Made by a program: the position numbers and the translations under genes. Shown piece after piece: positions 1-7,504 of a DNA stretch of 37,415 nucleotides. The stretch comes from Massilia eburnea (GTDB lineage Bacteria > Pseudomonadota > Gammaproteobacteria > Burkholderiales > Burkholderiaceae_D). The stretch is from NCBI RefSeq assembly GCF_009720745.1, contig NZ_WNKX01000037.1, forward strand, positions 1 through 37,415, written 5' to 3'. How positions within the stretch are numbered: the first letter of the stretch is position 1; every line of letters starts with the position of its first letter. The notes below the pieces were generated by a model, which saw nothing but the letters and a program-made list of their open reading frames with translations, was not told where the DNA came from and ran no database searches.

Positions 1-35
1 TTGGCTAGATCGACGCCGACGCGGATAATCTTCAC
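1..35 (-). mobile_element. IS110-family transposase, first 11 codons (partial)
   Basis: Reading leftwards from position 35, a GTG start follows a good ribosome-binding site (AAGGAGT, 41-47). It opens a frame reading VKIIRVGVDLA up to the window edge. The stretch 'RVGVDLA' at the extreme N-terminus is characteristic of IS110/IS1111-family transposases, where this Asp is the first acidic residue of the DEDD RuvC-like catalytic fold. These enzymes catalyse site-specific transposition without the usual DDE chemistry. Only 35 bases are visible, so the family is inferred from a short motif plus start context. The rest of the element, including its other end, lies outside the window. I could not define the element's terminus on the inner side. 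Confidence 0.55.
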
Positions 36-351
36 GGTGGACTCCTTCCTTCAAACTGGTCTGTAGAGATTCCAGTTTAGGCACTTCGATGCCGGATGAA
101 GAGGAGGAGTCCATCCCATTGGTTCTGCTCAAAGGAGAAAATTCTTTCCGCGATCGATGGCGCTGATTCCGTTCAGGGACTTTCCAAAAAACTGCGTAAA
201 TTGCGAGTTATATAAAGTCAGGTATGCATTGGTGGGCATTTCGAGAGAAATCGTTGGAAGGTCCGATCCAATCAGAAGGGTTTTGAATTCGATGACTTGC
301 GACAGCCAAATTGACGTCAAAAGCGCTAACCATGCGTTGGAAATCACCATC

Positions 352-537
352 TTGAAAACTTCTTTTCGCCTTGGCTTGGCTTGCGTACTTGCCCTTGCGG
401 TCGTAGCTGAGGCGAACGCCTGCGCTTCAGCAAGTATCGGAAGAACGATCCAGGGAGCCCAATTTAAAGTAGAGTTGTCAGCTTCCTTGCCCGATGCAAA
501 GATACTGACGGCGCTGGGGCCGACCCAGCGAAAATGA
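352..537 (+). CDS. small exported hypothetical protein (start uncertain)
   Basis: From a TTG at 352 the frame encodes about 61 residues with a signal-peptide-like N-terminus: MKTSFR, then a hydrophobic stretch of about 15 residues ending near EANACA. The frame is open upstream to an ATG at 157 and an ATG at 292, but neither has a ribosome-binding site at normal distance, and the residues before 352 look non-coding. It ends at TGA 535-537, overlapping the ATG at 534 of the next frame. No family recognised. It could be a real short secreted protein, or the 5' part of a gene whose 3' part is the frame at 534-749, separated by a frameshift in the A-rich stretch near 530-540. Low confidence. Confidence 0.25.
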   Translation: MKTSFRLGLACVLALAVVAEANACASASIGRTIQGAQFKVELSASLPDAKILTALGPTQRK

Positions 538-749
538 AAAGGTCCCGTGAGATTGGACCAGATGGTGAGCAGAACATATTTAGAAGAGGTAAGGTCAAAG
601 TTTCAATAATTCGCTCTGTTTCTACTGGAGTTTTCGTTACCTTTTCTCCTAATGAGATAGATGTCGTGGAGTGGGATTTATGTCCGGGCAGTGCTGTGGC
701 GCCCAACACTTTGATCCAACGGGCGCTTGGCGGCGCCGCTGACCGGTAG
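534..749 (+). CDS. hypothetical protein, C-terminus reading into an attC-like site
   Basis: A 71-residue frame begins at ATG 534, overlapping the stop of the preceding frame by ATGA. It has no recognised domain. The middle (about residues 20-50) alternates hydrophobic and polar residues as in beta-strands and looks like genuine coding sequence. The last 15 or so residues (APNTLIQRALGGAADR) are the translation of the attC-like element at 701-757, so the gene probably ends inside that element, as cassette genes often do. It may be the second half of one interrupted gene together with 352-537. Confidence 0.3.
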   Translation: MKRSREIGPDGEQNIFRRGKVKVSIIRSVSTGVFVTFSPNEIDVVEWDLCPGSAVAPNTLIQRALGGAADR

Positions 750-757
750 CGTTATGG
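701..757 (+). repeat. candidate integron attC site (59-base-element type)
   Basis: The element begins with GCCCAAC (701-707), which fits the attC R'' core RYYYAAC. It ends near GTTATGG (751-757), an imperfect R' core GTTRRRY. Inside, CAACGG (717-722) can pair with CCGCTG (736-741) with one A-C mismatch around a short GC-rich loop, similar to the internal CCAGCGG/CCGCTG arms of many chromosomal integron attC sites. Total length is 57 bases. A gene starts exactly at the 3' end (ATG 754), as in a cassette. Against it: the R' core is imperfect, there is only one copy, and no integrase is in view. Confidence 0.4.
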
Positions 758-1095
758 GGCTTAGAAAAAACTGCCCGGCCTGCGGGAATCGCCTGAACAT
801 CGAAACAGACTTTGGTTCGGGGCGCACAACTCATTGGTACCAGCTTACGCCCGTTCGAAACTTCTGCGCATCATGTCGTTCAGAAGTCAAAGCGACAATT
901 CCAATCACTGCTTGGGTCGTCTTATTTGTAGTTCTTTTTCTGGCTCTTGGCGCCCTGGTTTTGCTGAATGTCCTTGAGAACAGAGGTGCAATTGCGTCGT
1001 CAACGTTTGACGATGGCATAGCTGCTTTGGCGATTTTCATTGCGTTGGGTGGGGTCGCTTTCCGTTTTTTCTGGCGGTATGAGGCGGTTCGATAA
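754..1095 (+). CDS. small zinc-ribbon membrane protein
   Basis: 113 residues from ATG 754. The N-terminus carries CPAC (Cys7, Cys10) and CASC (Cys38, Cys41), a four-cysteine zinc-ribbon arrangement. Two hydrophobic segments follow, about residues 50-73 and 84-104, so this is a small inner-membrane protein with a cytosolic or peripheral zinc finger. The frame is open upstream to an earlier ATG (727), but that extension translates the attC-like element, so I prefer 754. No ribosome-binding site is obvious, and the start lies inside the attC-like end. Proteins of this layout are common as uncharacterised accessory genes. I cannot assign a function. Confidence 0.6.
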   Translation: MGLRKNCPACGNRLNIETDFGSGRTTHWYQLTPVRNFCASCRSEVKATIPITAWVVLFVVLFLALGALVLLNVLENRGAIASSTFDDGIAALAIFIALGGVAFRFFWRYEAVR

Positions 1096-1191
1096 ATTTG
1101 ATACCAGTCTTTGCCTTGGGACGATGCCGATCCTTCATTTATCACGGATGCACTGCGATGCTCCGGCTAACCCTTACACATCAGGTGTCTA

Positions 1192-1593
1192 ATGCAGGTG
1201 CGACCAATTTCCCCATCGGAGATCGAAGCCGCGCGGCAGCTGCTCATTTCAAATGGCTGGAACCGCGGCGTTTCTACAGTTGAAGAATTTGAGCGGCTCG
1301 TCTCGCGATCACAGGTGGCGTTGATTGCGGTCCAGGGAACGGAAGTCGTTGGCTTCTTGCGAGCGCTCACCGATGGCATGTACAACGGCTACATTTCCAT
1401 GGTCGTGGTGGCCGAGCAGTGCCGGTGCAAGGGTGTGGGTAGAGCGCTGGTGCGCGCGGCGGTCGGCGAAAACAGGCAAATCACCTGGGTGCTGCGGGCG
1501 GGACGAGAGGGCGTCTCAGATTTCTACGAAAAGCTGGGCTTCACAAGGTCGCAGGTGGCCATGGAGTTTCTGCGTGAGCGCCCTGGTGCCTAG
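1192..1593 (+). CDS. GNAT-family N-acetyltransferase
   Basis: 133 residues. The protein has the GNAT layout: an N-terminal alpha/beta part, a central strand (GYISMVVVAEQ, about residues 66-76) followed by the acetyl-CoA pyrophosphate loop (RCKGVGRAL, about 78-86), and a C-terminal strand and helix ending in VSDFYEKLGFTRSQ, the usual 'FYekxGF' element. Such enzymes transfer acetyl groups from acetyl-CoA to amines. The acceptor cannot be told from sequence. It starts 97 bases after the zinc-ribbon gene in the same direction, with a weak ribosome-binding site (CAGGTG). It is compact for the family but complete, and could be chromosomal or a gene cassette. Confidence 0.85.
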   Translation: MQVRPISPSEIEAARQLLISNGWNRGVSTVEEFERLVSRSQVALIAVQGTEVVGFLRALTDGMYNGYISMVVVAEQCRCKGVGRALVRAAVGENRQITWVLRAGREGVSDFYEKLGFTRSQVAMEFLRERPGA

Positions 1594-1613
1594 TCATTCC
1601 TCGGACGTTGAAG

Positions 1614-1654
1614 AGCCGCAGCGCGGGCAAGCACCGCGGCTATTAGCGAGCCGC
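1614..1654. terminator. GC-rich hairpins between convergent genes
   Basis: AGCCGC (1614-1619) can pair with GCGGCT (1636-1641), and the same GCGGCT can pair instead with AGCCGC (1649-1654). They lie between the stops of the GNAT gene and the convergent MFS gene. No strong T-run follows on either strand, so termination is only a possibility. Confidence 0.25.
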
Positions 1655-1656
1655 TG

Positions 1657-3384
1657 TTAATCAGCCGCGCCAGCGAAGTGGCGACCGATTTCTTCCAGCG
1701 TTTTGCCGCGCGTTTCCGGCAGCAGGAAAGTGGCAGCCAGGAAGTACACCACGGTGCAGCCGGCCCACGCAAAGAACATTGGAGCGTAGCCATGCTGGCC
1801 GACGGTTGGCAGGAAGATGGCGGCAATCACCGTGGAGACGAACTGGTTGAGCAGAAGGGCGACGCTCATGCCGTTGGAGCGGATCTGGGTCGGCATCAGC
1901 TCTGAAAGCGCCAGCCATACACACACGCCCGGACCAACAGCAAAGCTGGCAACAAAACCAAGCAGGCAAGCCAGAACCAGCCAGCCGTGCGTGGCCAGTG
2001 GCGGTGGACCGACATGGGCCCTTTCAACCACCAGCGGAGCATTGAGGGCTTGCTGCATGTCGGGAAAGGGATTCAAGTGGGCGGTGCGGAATGCGGCGCC
2101 GATCACGCTGTCGCCATCGATGGCCTGTGGCGGCGCGACGCGCAGTTCCTGGCCAGGACGCACGGTACGTACCTGCGTCAGCGGACCATAGCTGAAGGCG
2201 AGCTCCAATACATAGTCATCCCGGCCAGCCAGTTGGCGCACGTCGTTGGCGTCAAGCGTCAGTCCGTTGCTGACCACGCGGTGGTTGAGGGGCTCGATGA
2301 CGTCGATCTGCGCGCGCTCGGCAGACAGGAAGAGCAGGCCAGCCGCGCTCAGGCTGACAATGATGCCGCCGGTCCCCAGCATCAGCAGGAATTTGCGGCC
2401 CTTGCGGTCGACCAGCAGCACTGCCAGCACCGTCATCAGGCAGTTGACCAGTTTGAGGGCGAAGTCGCCGACGTTGGCCATGGAGCCGGTCAGGCCGCCG
2501 GCATCGAAGATGTTCACGGCATAGGCCAGCACGGAGTTCATCCCGGTCGCCTGGTTGCACGCCAGGATCAGGCAGGCAAGCAGGAAGGGCAGCACGTAGC
2601 GGCGTTGCAGCAGGCTGCCCGTTTCCGCCGTGGCGGCGGGACCATGGTCGGCGCCAATGGCTGCGAGTTCGGCTTGCGCGACGTCGGCTGTGCGTGTGCG
2701 TTGCAGTGCTTGCAGGGCTTCCGCACGCTGGCCGCGTTTCAGCAGCCAGCGCGGCGATTCCGCCAGCAGCAGCACGCCGGCCGTAAACAGCAGGCCCGGT
2801 GGGAGGCTAAGCCAGAAGATGCGGCGCCAGGCGCCGTCCTGCACGGTTTGCAAGGTGGCCGGTGCGCTGCTGGCCACCGCTTCCACTTCGCGCGCTACCA
2901 GCAGGCCGATCGCCGCAGCCAGTACCAGCCCAATTGTCAGCAGCAGCTGGAAAATGCCGGTGCCGCGCCCGCGCACGGCGGCAGGCAGCGATTCGGCCAG
3001 GTAAAGAGGCACTACCACGCCAATCAGGCCGCCGCTCACGCCTTGCAGCAGGCGCCCGAGCAGCAGCGGCAGATAGCCGTCGGCCAGTGCGATGATGGGG
3101 ATGCTCAGGCTGAACAACAGTCCGGAGACGAACATCAGGCGCTTGCGGCCGATGAAGTCGGCCAGCGAGCCGGCCGCCAGCGAGGACAGCACGGAGCCGA
3201 GCAGCACGGCGGCCACCACGAAACTCAGTTGCTGGGTCGACAGTTTCCAGATTTGGGCGGCGCTGGCCTCCAGATAGGGCAGGGCGCCGGCGATAATGCC
3301 GACGTCGATCCCGTACAACAGGCCTCCCAGACCGGCGACAAGCAGCAGGTAGCGGGTCTGGGCTTCAGGCGTGGACAGTTTCAT
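1657..3384 (-). CDS. sugar-porter MFS transporter, probable GalNAc permease
   Basis: 575 residues, 12 predicted membrane helices. Sugar-porter signatures are all visible: GIDVGIIAGAL (25-35), LADFIGRK (74-81), AESPRWL (208-214), NQATGMN (277-283), VDRKGRK (325-331), ELMPTQIRSNG (495-505) and PETRGKTLEEI (556-566). It is about 100 residues longer than the usual 460-480 because of an insert at about 358-460. By topology this lies in a periplasmic loop between helices 9 and 10. It is the last gene of the GalNAc operon, overlaps the deacetylase gene by 20 bases and has AAGGAG upstream of its ATG. No PTS components are present, and a ROK kinase is in the operon. Uptake of free GalNAc by proton symport followed by intracellular phosphorylation is therefore the likely scheme. 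The substrate is inferred from context. Confidence 0.85.
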   Translation of the reverse strand: MKLSTPEAQTRYLLLVAGLGGLLYGIDVGIIAGALPYLEASAAQIWKLSTQQLSFVVAAVLLGSVLSSLAAGSLADFIGRKRLMFVSGLLFSLSIPIIALADGYLPLLLGRLLQGVSGGLIGVVVPLYLAESLPAAVRGRGTGIFQLLLTIGLVLAAAIGLLVAREVEAVASSAPATLQTVQDGAWRRIFWLSLPPGLLFTAGVLLLAESPRWLLKRGQRAEALQALQRTRTADVAQAELAAIGADHGPAATAETGSLLQRRYVLPFLLACLILACNQATGMNSVLAYAVNIFDAGGLTGSMANVGDFALKLVNCLMTVLAVLLVDRKGRKFLLMLGTGGIIVSLSAAGLLFLSAERAQIDVIEPLNHRVVSNGLTLDANDVRQLAGRDDYVLELAFSYGPLTQVRTVRPGQELRVAPPQAIDGDSVIGAAFRTAHLNPFPDMQQALNAPLVVERAHVGPPPLATHGWLVLACLLGFVASFAVGPGVCVWLALSELMPTQIRSNGMSVALLLNQFVSTVIAAIFLPTVGQHGYAPMFFAWAGCTVVYFLAATFLLPETRGKTLEEIGRHFAGAAD

Positions 3385-4495
3385 GGCGTGCTCCTTCGGT
3401 GTGAGTCAGCTGGCGTCCGGCCAGCACCACGCTGCGGATGTGCAGCGATGGATCCAATACGACGAAATCGGCGCGCAAACCGCGCGAGAGGGTGCCGCGG
3501 TCGCGCAGGCCAAGATATTCGGCCGGGTAGCGCGACACGCGGTCGGAGGCGGCGGCGGTCGACAGGCCCAGGCTGACCAGGTTGCGCAGGGCCAGGTCCA
3601 TGGTCAGTGCGCTGCCGGCCAGCGAATCGCCCAGTACCAGGCGCACGCAGGACAGGCACTTCATCACGCGCTGGCTGCCCAGCATGTATTCGCCGTCCGG
3701 CATGCCGGTGGCTGGCGTGGCGTCGGTCACTGCGTACAGGCGAGGGATGGCGCGCATTGCGGCCCGTATGGCGCCTGGAGCAACGTGCTGCAGGTCGGGG
3801 ATGATTTCGGCGAATTCGCCGTGCGCCAGCGCGGCGGCCAGCATGCCGGGCGCGTACTGGTTCAGGCCAGACATGCCGTTGTACAGATGCGTGAAGCCCG
3901 CCAGTCCGGCCTTGATGGCGGCCGCACCGTCATCGTAACTGCCGGCGCTATGGCCGGCCTGGGCGCGGATACCCATGGCCGCCAGCTGCGGAATCAGTTC
4001 GATGTGGCCGGGAATTTCAGGCGCCAGCGTCAGCACCCGGATCGGGGCGATATCGTGCCAGCGCTGCACTTGTTCGATGGTGCCGGTACTGGCCAGCGGC
4101 GGCTGGGCGCCCAGCTTGGAACTGTTCAGGAAGGGACCCTCCAGGTGCACACCCATGATATCCGCGGCGCCTGTCGCTGCCGCGGCCATGGATTCGCGTA
4201 CGCCGCGCAAGGCGCGCTCGATGTGCTCCGGCGGCGCTGTCATGGTGGTGGCCAGCAGGCTGGTGGTGCCGTGGCGGGCATGCAGGCGGGCCATGCGCAG
4301 CGCAGCGTCGCCGCCTTCCATCACGTCGACGCCGCCGGCGCCGTGCACATGCAGGTCGATGAAACCGGGCAGCACCAGCACGTCTTCCGGCGCCAAAGGA
4401 TCGGCCTCGATGGCGGTAATGCGTTCGCCATGGCGCAGGCGTCCGCGCACCCAGCCTGATGTCGTGAGGATCTGGCCCAGGATTTCCGAAGACAT
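3365..4495 (-). CDS. agaA: N-acetylgalactosamine/glucosamine-6-phosphate deacetylase
   Basis: 376 residues, amidohydrolase superfamily. It hydrolyses the acetyl group from GalNAc-6-P (or GlcNAc-6-P) in the cytosol. Metal and catalytic positions of the NagA fold are visible: HVHG (49-52), HLEGPFL with Glu119, AGHSAGS with His182, THLYNGM with His203, and VTDAT with the catalytic Asp258. Length matches NagA/AgaA. The ATG overlaps the stop of the upstream DeoR gene (ATGA), implying translational coupling. Being flanked by AgaS- and AgaZ-type genes favours GalNAc-6-P over GlcNAc-6-P as substrate. The symbol rests on that context; nagA would be the alternative. Confidence 0.85.
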   Translation of the reverse strand: MSSEILGQILTTSGWVRGRLRHGERITAIEADPLAPEDVLVLPGFIDLHVHGAGGVDVMEGGDAALRMARLHARHGTTSLLATTMTAPPEHIERALRGVRESMAAAATGAADIMGVHLEGPFLNSSKLGAQPPLASTGTIEQVQRWHDIAPIRVLTLAPEIPGHIELIPQLAAMGIRAQAGHSAGSYDDGAAAIKAGLAGFTHLYNGMSGLNQYAPGMLAAALAHGEFAEIIPDLQHVAPGAIRAAMRAIPRLYAVTDATPATGMPDGEYMLGSQRVMKCLSCVRLVLGDSLAGSALTMDLALRNLVSLGLSTAAASDRVSRYPAEYLGLRDRGTLSRGLRADFVVLDPSLHIRSVVLAGRQLTHTEGARHETVHA

Positions 4496-5268
4496 CAGTT
4501 TTCCTCCGCGATGATTACTTCGATGCCGTTGGCCACGAGGGCCGCACGGATTGAGTGCGGCATGCTGGCGTCGCTGACCACCGTGTGCACGCGGTCCAGG
4601 GCACAGATGCGGTGCAGGCAGAGCTGGCCGAATTTGGAGCCGTCGGCCAGCACGATCACCTGGCGCGCATGTTCCACCATGCAGGCGTTCAGGCGCGCGT
4701 CTTCCACGTCGTGGGTGGACAGGCCGAAATCCGGGTCGCAGCCGTCCGCGCCAAGGAACAGCTTGTCGAAGAAGAAGGACTGCAGCGAGGCTTCGGCCTG
4801 CGGACCCTGCAGCGACTGCGATGTCTGGCGCAGCGTGCCGCCGGAGACGATCAGGCGCAAGCCGGCCACTTGTCCCACTTCGTTGGCGATCGGCAGGCTA
4901 TTGGTGAACACGGTCAAGGGCGAACTTGCCGACAGGCGCTGGGCCAGCATCAGCGTGGTGCTGCCGGCGTCGAGGATCAGCTTATCGCCCGGAGACACCA
5001 GGGCTGCCGCGCGGTTGGCGATGCGCAGCTTACGCTCGCGGTGGCGGATGCGCTTTTCGGCCAGCGGCGCTTCAGGCAGCGCCTGCGTCGCCAGGCGTGC
5101 GCCGCCGTGCTGGCGCGCCAGCAGGCCGGCGGCGGTCATGGCGCGCAAGTCGGTGCGGATGGTGACGGTGGATACGCCGAACAGCTGCGCCAGGCGCGAT
5201 ACGCGCACCCGGTGCTGGTCCTGCACGGCTTGCAGGATTTGCTCGCGTCGTGCGCCGGTGCTTAGCAT
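4495..5268 (-). CDS. agaR: DeoR-family transcriptional regulator of the GalNAc operon
   Basis: 257 residues. An N-terminal winged helix-turn-helix (about 5-57, with VSTVTIRTDLRAM as recognition region) is followed by a DeoR sugar-phosphate sensor domain (DAGSTTLMLAQRL near residue 100, then TNSLPIANEV, VSGGTLR and FLGADG). Members of this family bind phosphosugars and usually repress the operon they lie in. The start is set at ATG 5268: it has GGAG inside the end of the preceding gene, overlaps that gene by 7 bases and gives the normal DeoR N-terminus. A longer open frame to 5595 reads antisense-like, non-homologous sequence and was not used. Candidate binding sites with repeated CTTTC are in 8642-8724. 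Confidence 0.85.
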   Translation of the reverse strand: MLSTGARREQILQAVQDQHRVRVSRLAQLFGVSTVTIRTDLRAMTAAGLLARQHGGARLATQALPEAPLAEKRIRHRERKLRIANRAAALVSPGDKLILDAGSTTLMLAQRLSASSPLTVFTNSLPIANEVGQVAGLRLIVSGGTLRQTSQSLQGPQAEASLQSFFFDKLFLGADGCDPDFGLSTHDVEDARLNACMVEHARQVIVLADGSKFGQLCLHRICALDRVHTVVSDASMPHSIRAALVANGIEVIIAEEN

Positions 5269-6560
5269 AGAGCCTCCGCCTGGTTGGCGTGGCAGGCACG
5301 CATGTACTTCGCCAGCACCAGGCGTACTTTGTGGCGCGCCAGGTCGGCGGCGCGCGGCGCCAGCTGGCCAAGCTGCACCGCTTCCACCGCCTCGGGCAGG
5401 TACTGGCTCAGCAGGGACAGCGGAATGCCGGTTTCTTCCAGGTTGGCGTACAGGGTCTCCAGCGCCTGCTGGACTGGGGCATCGCCCCAGTAATAGCGGC
5501 TGCGGTCGGACAGGGCATAGCGGCGCAGCACGCGCAGTTCGGCCGGCGCGCCGGCGTAGTGCTTCTTCCAGTGGTGCGGTGCGATCTGCATGCACTGGTC
5601 CAGCACTTCCACCAGGCCGGAACGGCGCTCCATCGGCAGCAGTTCGTCTTCGATGGCGGCCAGCGCAAAGCAGGCTTCGCGCAGCGCAAAGGTGGCGGCC
5701 GGGCCCACCTTGAGGATGGCGAAATGGTCGCGCACCAGGCAGTGCAGGGCGCGCTCGGTCTGGTAGTCGGTGGAATGCGCTTCGAATACCAGGCCGGGAT
5801 AGCCGGTGATGAAGGAGGACAGTGTGCTTGCCGCCTGCGGCGCATATTGCTGCACGCTGCTATGGTCGAAATCGACGCCGGGCTGCACCACCAGGGCGAT
5901 CACGCGTTCCCAGGCGCTGTTCAGGCCCAGCGCCATGAAGGCCTCGCGATGCGCTTCCAGCGTGGCCTCCGCCGCCTGTGGGCTGGTGACCTGGACGCCG
6001 CCGCCCAGCGAGGCTTCGCCGCCGGGAACCGGCACTTCGGTGCCGACGATGTAGACCGGCGGCGGAAAGCCGGCCCGCAGCGCGGCGCGTTCCGCCACCA
6101 GTGCCAGGTCGGCGGAGCGCGCCGCCACCACCGCATCGGGCAGCGGCTTCGGGTCACCGGCGCAGGACATGCTGCAATCGAGGTGGATCTTGTGGAAGCC
6201 GGCGCTGACGTAGTCGGCGATCAGCACGCGGGCGTTTTCACGCGCCTGGTCGGGCGGAAGGTTCTGCCAGGTGTTCGGGCCCAAGTGGTCGCCGCCCAGG
6301 ACCAGGCGCTCCAGCGGAAAGCCGGTCTTGTTGGCCAGATCGTGCACGTAGGCGACGAAATCGGCAGGCCGCATGCCGGTGTAGCCGCCGAACTGGTCGA
6401 CCTGGTTGGAGGTGGCCTCCACCAGCAGTGGTGCGTTGTGCGCCAGTGCTGTTTCCATCGCGGCCAGCAGCACTTGCGGGTTACTGCAGCAGACGCTCGG
6501 CATACCGATGGCGCGGCCTTCGTGATGGTCTCGGATCAGGGTTTGGAGTGGGGACATCAT
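5262..6560 (-). CDS. agaZ: D-tagatose-bisphosphate aldolase non-catalytic subunit / AgaZ-type protein
   Basis: 432 residues, full length for the GatZ/KbaZ/AgaZ family. Recognisable stretches include MPSVCCSNPQVL (20-31), LLVEATSNQVDQFGGYTGM, GGDHLGPNTW and KIHLDCSMSC, all hallmarks of this TIM-barrel family. In E. coli these proteins stabilise the class II aldolase GatY/KbaY that splits tagatose-1,6-bisphosphate. For AgaZ a tagatose-6-phosphate kinase role has also been proposed. No GatY/KbaY catalytic partner or separate kinase is in this operon. Two adjacent ATGs (6558-6560, 6555-6557) follow AAGGAAG, and the first overlaps the ROK gene stop. A longer open frame to 7247 is the shadow of the ROK gene. 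Confidence 0.85.
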   Translation of the reverse strand: MMSPLQTLIRDHHEGRAIGMPSVCCSNPQVLLAAMETALAHNAPLLVEATSNQVDQFGGYTGMRPADFVAYVHDLANKTGFPLERLVLGGDHLGPNTWQNLPPDQARENARVLIADYVSAGFHKIHLDCSMSCAGDPKPLPDAVVAARSADLALVAERAALRAGFPPPVYIVGTEVPVPGGEASLGGGVQVTSPQAAEATLEAHREAFMALGLNSAWERVIALVVQPGVDFDHSSVQQYAPQAASTLSSFITGYPGLVFEAHSTDYQTERALHCLVRDHFAILKVGPAATFALREACFALAAIEDELLPMERRSGLVEVLDQCMQIAPHHWKKHYAGAPAELRVLRRYALSDRSRYYWGDAPVQQALETLYANLEETGIPLSLLSQYLPEAVEAVQLGQLAPRAADLARHKVRLVLAKYMRACHANQAEALC

Positions 6561-7504
6561 GCTTCCTTGTTCTGGTTTTGGACGGCCTGGGCGGCCAGCA
6601 GGGCAGCGCCGCGTGCGCCGCCTGCGTCGCCAAATGCCGGCGGGAGGATGGGCGGCACGGACATGCCCGGAATCAGGTGGGCGGCGGTGGCCGCCGGCAG
6701 GCAGTGGTACAGGTGCGGCAATTGCGACAGGCCGCCGCCCAGCACCACCACATGCGGGTCGTAGGCCAGGACGATCTGGGCCAGCGCGGAGCCAAGCAGG
6801 TCGAGGTGCAGGTCGAACACGCGCATCGCCATCGGTGCGCCTTCCCGGTAGGCCTGCGCCAGCAGGTCGGCGTTGATGCCGGCGCTGCCGCTTAGCTGGG
6901 CATGCAGCTGGCGCAGTCCGGTGCCCGAGACATAGCGTTCCAGGCATGCCTGGCGGCCGCAGGCGCAAGGCAGTACCGGCAAGTCGTAGCGTTGCAGCAG
7001 CGACGGCGAAACCGGCAGGTGGCCCCATTCGCCGGCCACGCCATTGCGGCCGCGCACCAGGCGGCCGTCGACCACATAGCCGGCGCCGGCGCCGGTACCG
7101 ATGATCAGGCCGAACATGCTGGGCGCGCCGTCGGCGGCGCCGCCGTGCGCTTCGGACAGGGCGAAGCACTGGCAGTCGTTGCCGAGGACGATGCTGCGGT
7201 CCAGGCGCTGCCGCAGCACCGGCAGCAGCAGGCGCCCGGTCAGGCAAGGCACGTTGGCGCTCAGGTGCCTGCCGCCGGCGGAGTCGATGATGCCCGGTAC
7301 GCCAAGGCCAACTGGCGCGCGCACGCCGAGCGTGGCGTCGGCCTGCAGCACCAGCCCGGCCAGGGCGTTGACGAAGCGCTCGTAATCATCGGTCGGTGTC
7401 GGCACGCGCTGGCGATGGACTACCTGCAGGCTGGCATCGCAAGCCACCAGTTCCATCTTGGTGCCGCCGATGTCGATGCCGTAGAACATTTCAGGCGCTC
7501 GCAT
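6557..7504 (-). CDS. ROK-family sugar kinase, probable N-acetylgalactosamine kinase
   Basis: 315 residues. It shows the ROK features: an N-terminal phosphate-binding DIGGTK (10-15), catalytic Asp110 in LGNDCQC, GTGAGAGYVVDG (136-147), GEWGH (158-162), and the zinc-binding run CACGRQACLE (180-189). ROK kinases phosphorylate hexoses and N-acetylhexosamines at O6 (or O4) with ATP. Between agaS and agaZ homologues, with a non-PTS transporter, the likely reaction is GalNAc to GalNAc-6-P, the role called AgaK in Shewanella-type pathways. The start could be ATG 7504 (overlapping agaS by 14 bases) or ATG 7489, one base past the agaS stop, which leaves a more typical N-terminus. Neither has a clear ribosome-binding site. 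Confidence 0.85.
   Translation of the reverse strand: MRAPEMFYGIDIGGTKMELVACDASLQVVHRQRVPTPTDDYERFVNALAGLVLQADATLGVRAPVGLGVPGIIDSAGGRHLSANVPCLTGRLLLPVLRQRLDRSIVLGNDCQCFALSEAHGGAADGAPSMFGLIIGTGAGAGYVVDGRLVRGRNGVAGEWGHLPVSPSLLQRYDLPVLPCACGRQACLERYVSGTGLRQLHAQLSGSAGINADLLAQAYREGAPMAMRVFDLHLDLLGSALAQIVLAYDPHVVVLGGGLSQLPHLYHCLPAATAAHLIPGMSVPPILPPAFGDAGGARGAALLAAQAVQNQNKEA

Noticed and set aside
129..350. Minus-strand 73-residue ORF near the left end
   Set aside because: No ribosome-binding site, no domain, and it overlaps other equally weak frames.
1139..1200. A second attC-like site before the GNAT gene (CTAACCC...GTGTCTAATG)
   Set aside because: It lacks a GTTRRRY-type end and internal complementary arms.
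3371..4459. Long plus-strand ORF opposite the deacetylase gene
   Set aside because: Antisense shadow in high-GC DNA: biased toward Ala/Gly/Gln/His, no domain, while the minus strand encodes a full NagA-type enzyme. The same holds for the long opposite-strand ORFs at 1987-3576, 5289-6764, 13156-15297, 21406-24138 and 31837-33171.
5269..5595. N-terminal extension of the DeoR ORF
   Set aside because: The extension reads Arg/Pro/Gly-rich sequence overlapping the AgaZ gene in another frame. The start at 5268 has a ribosome-binding site and gives the family-normal N-terminus.
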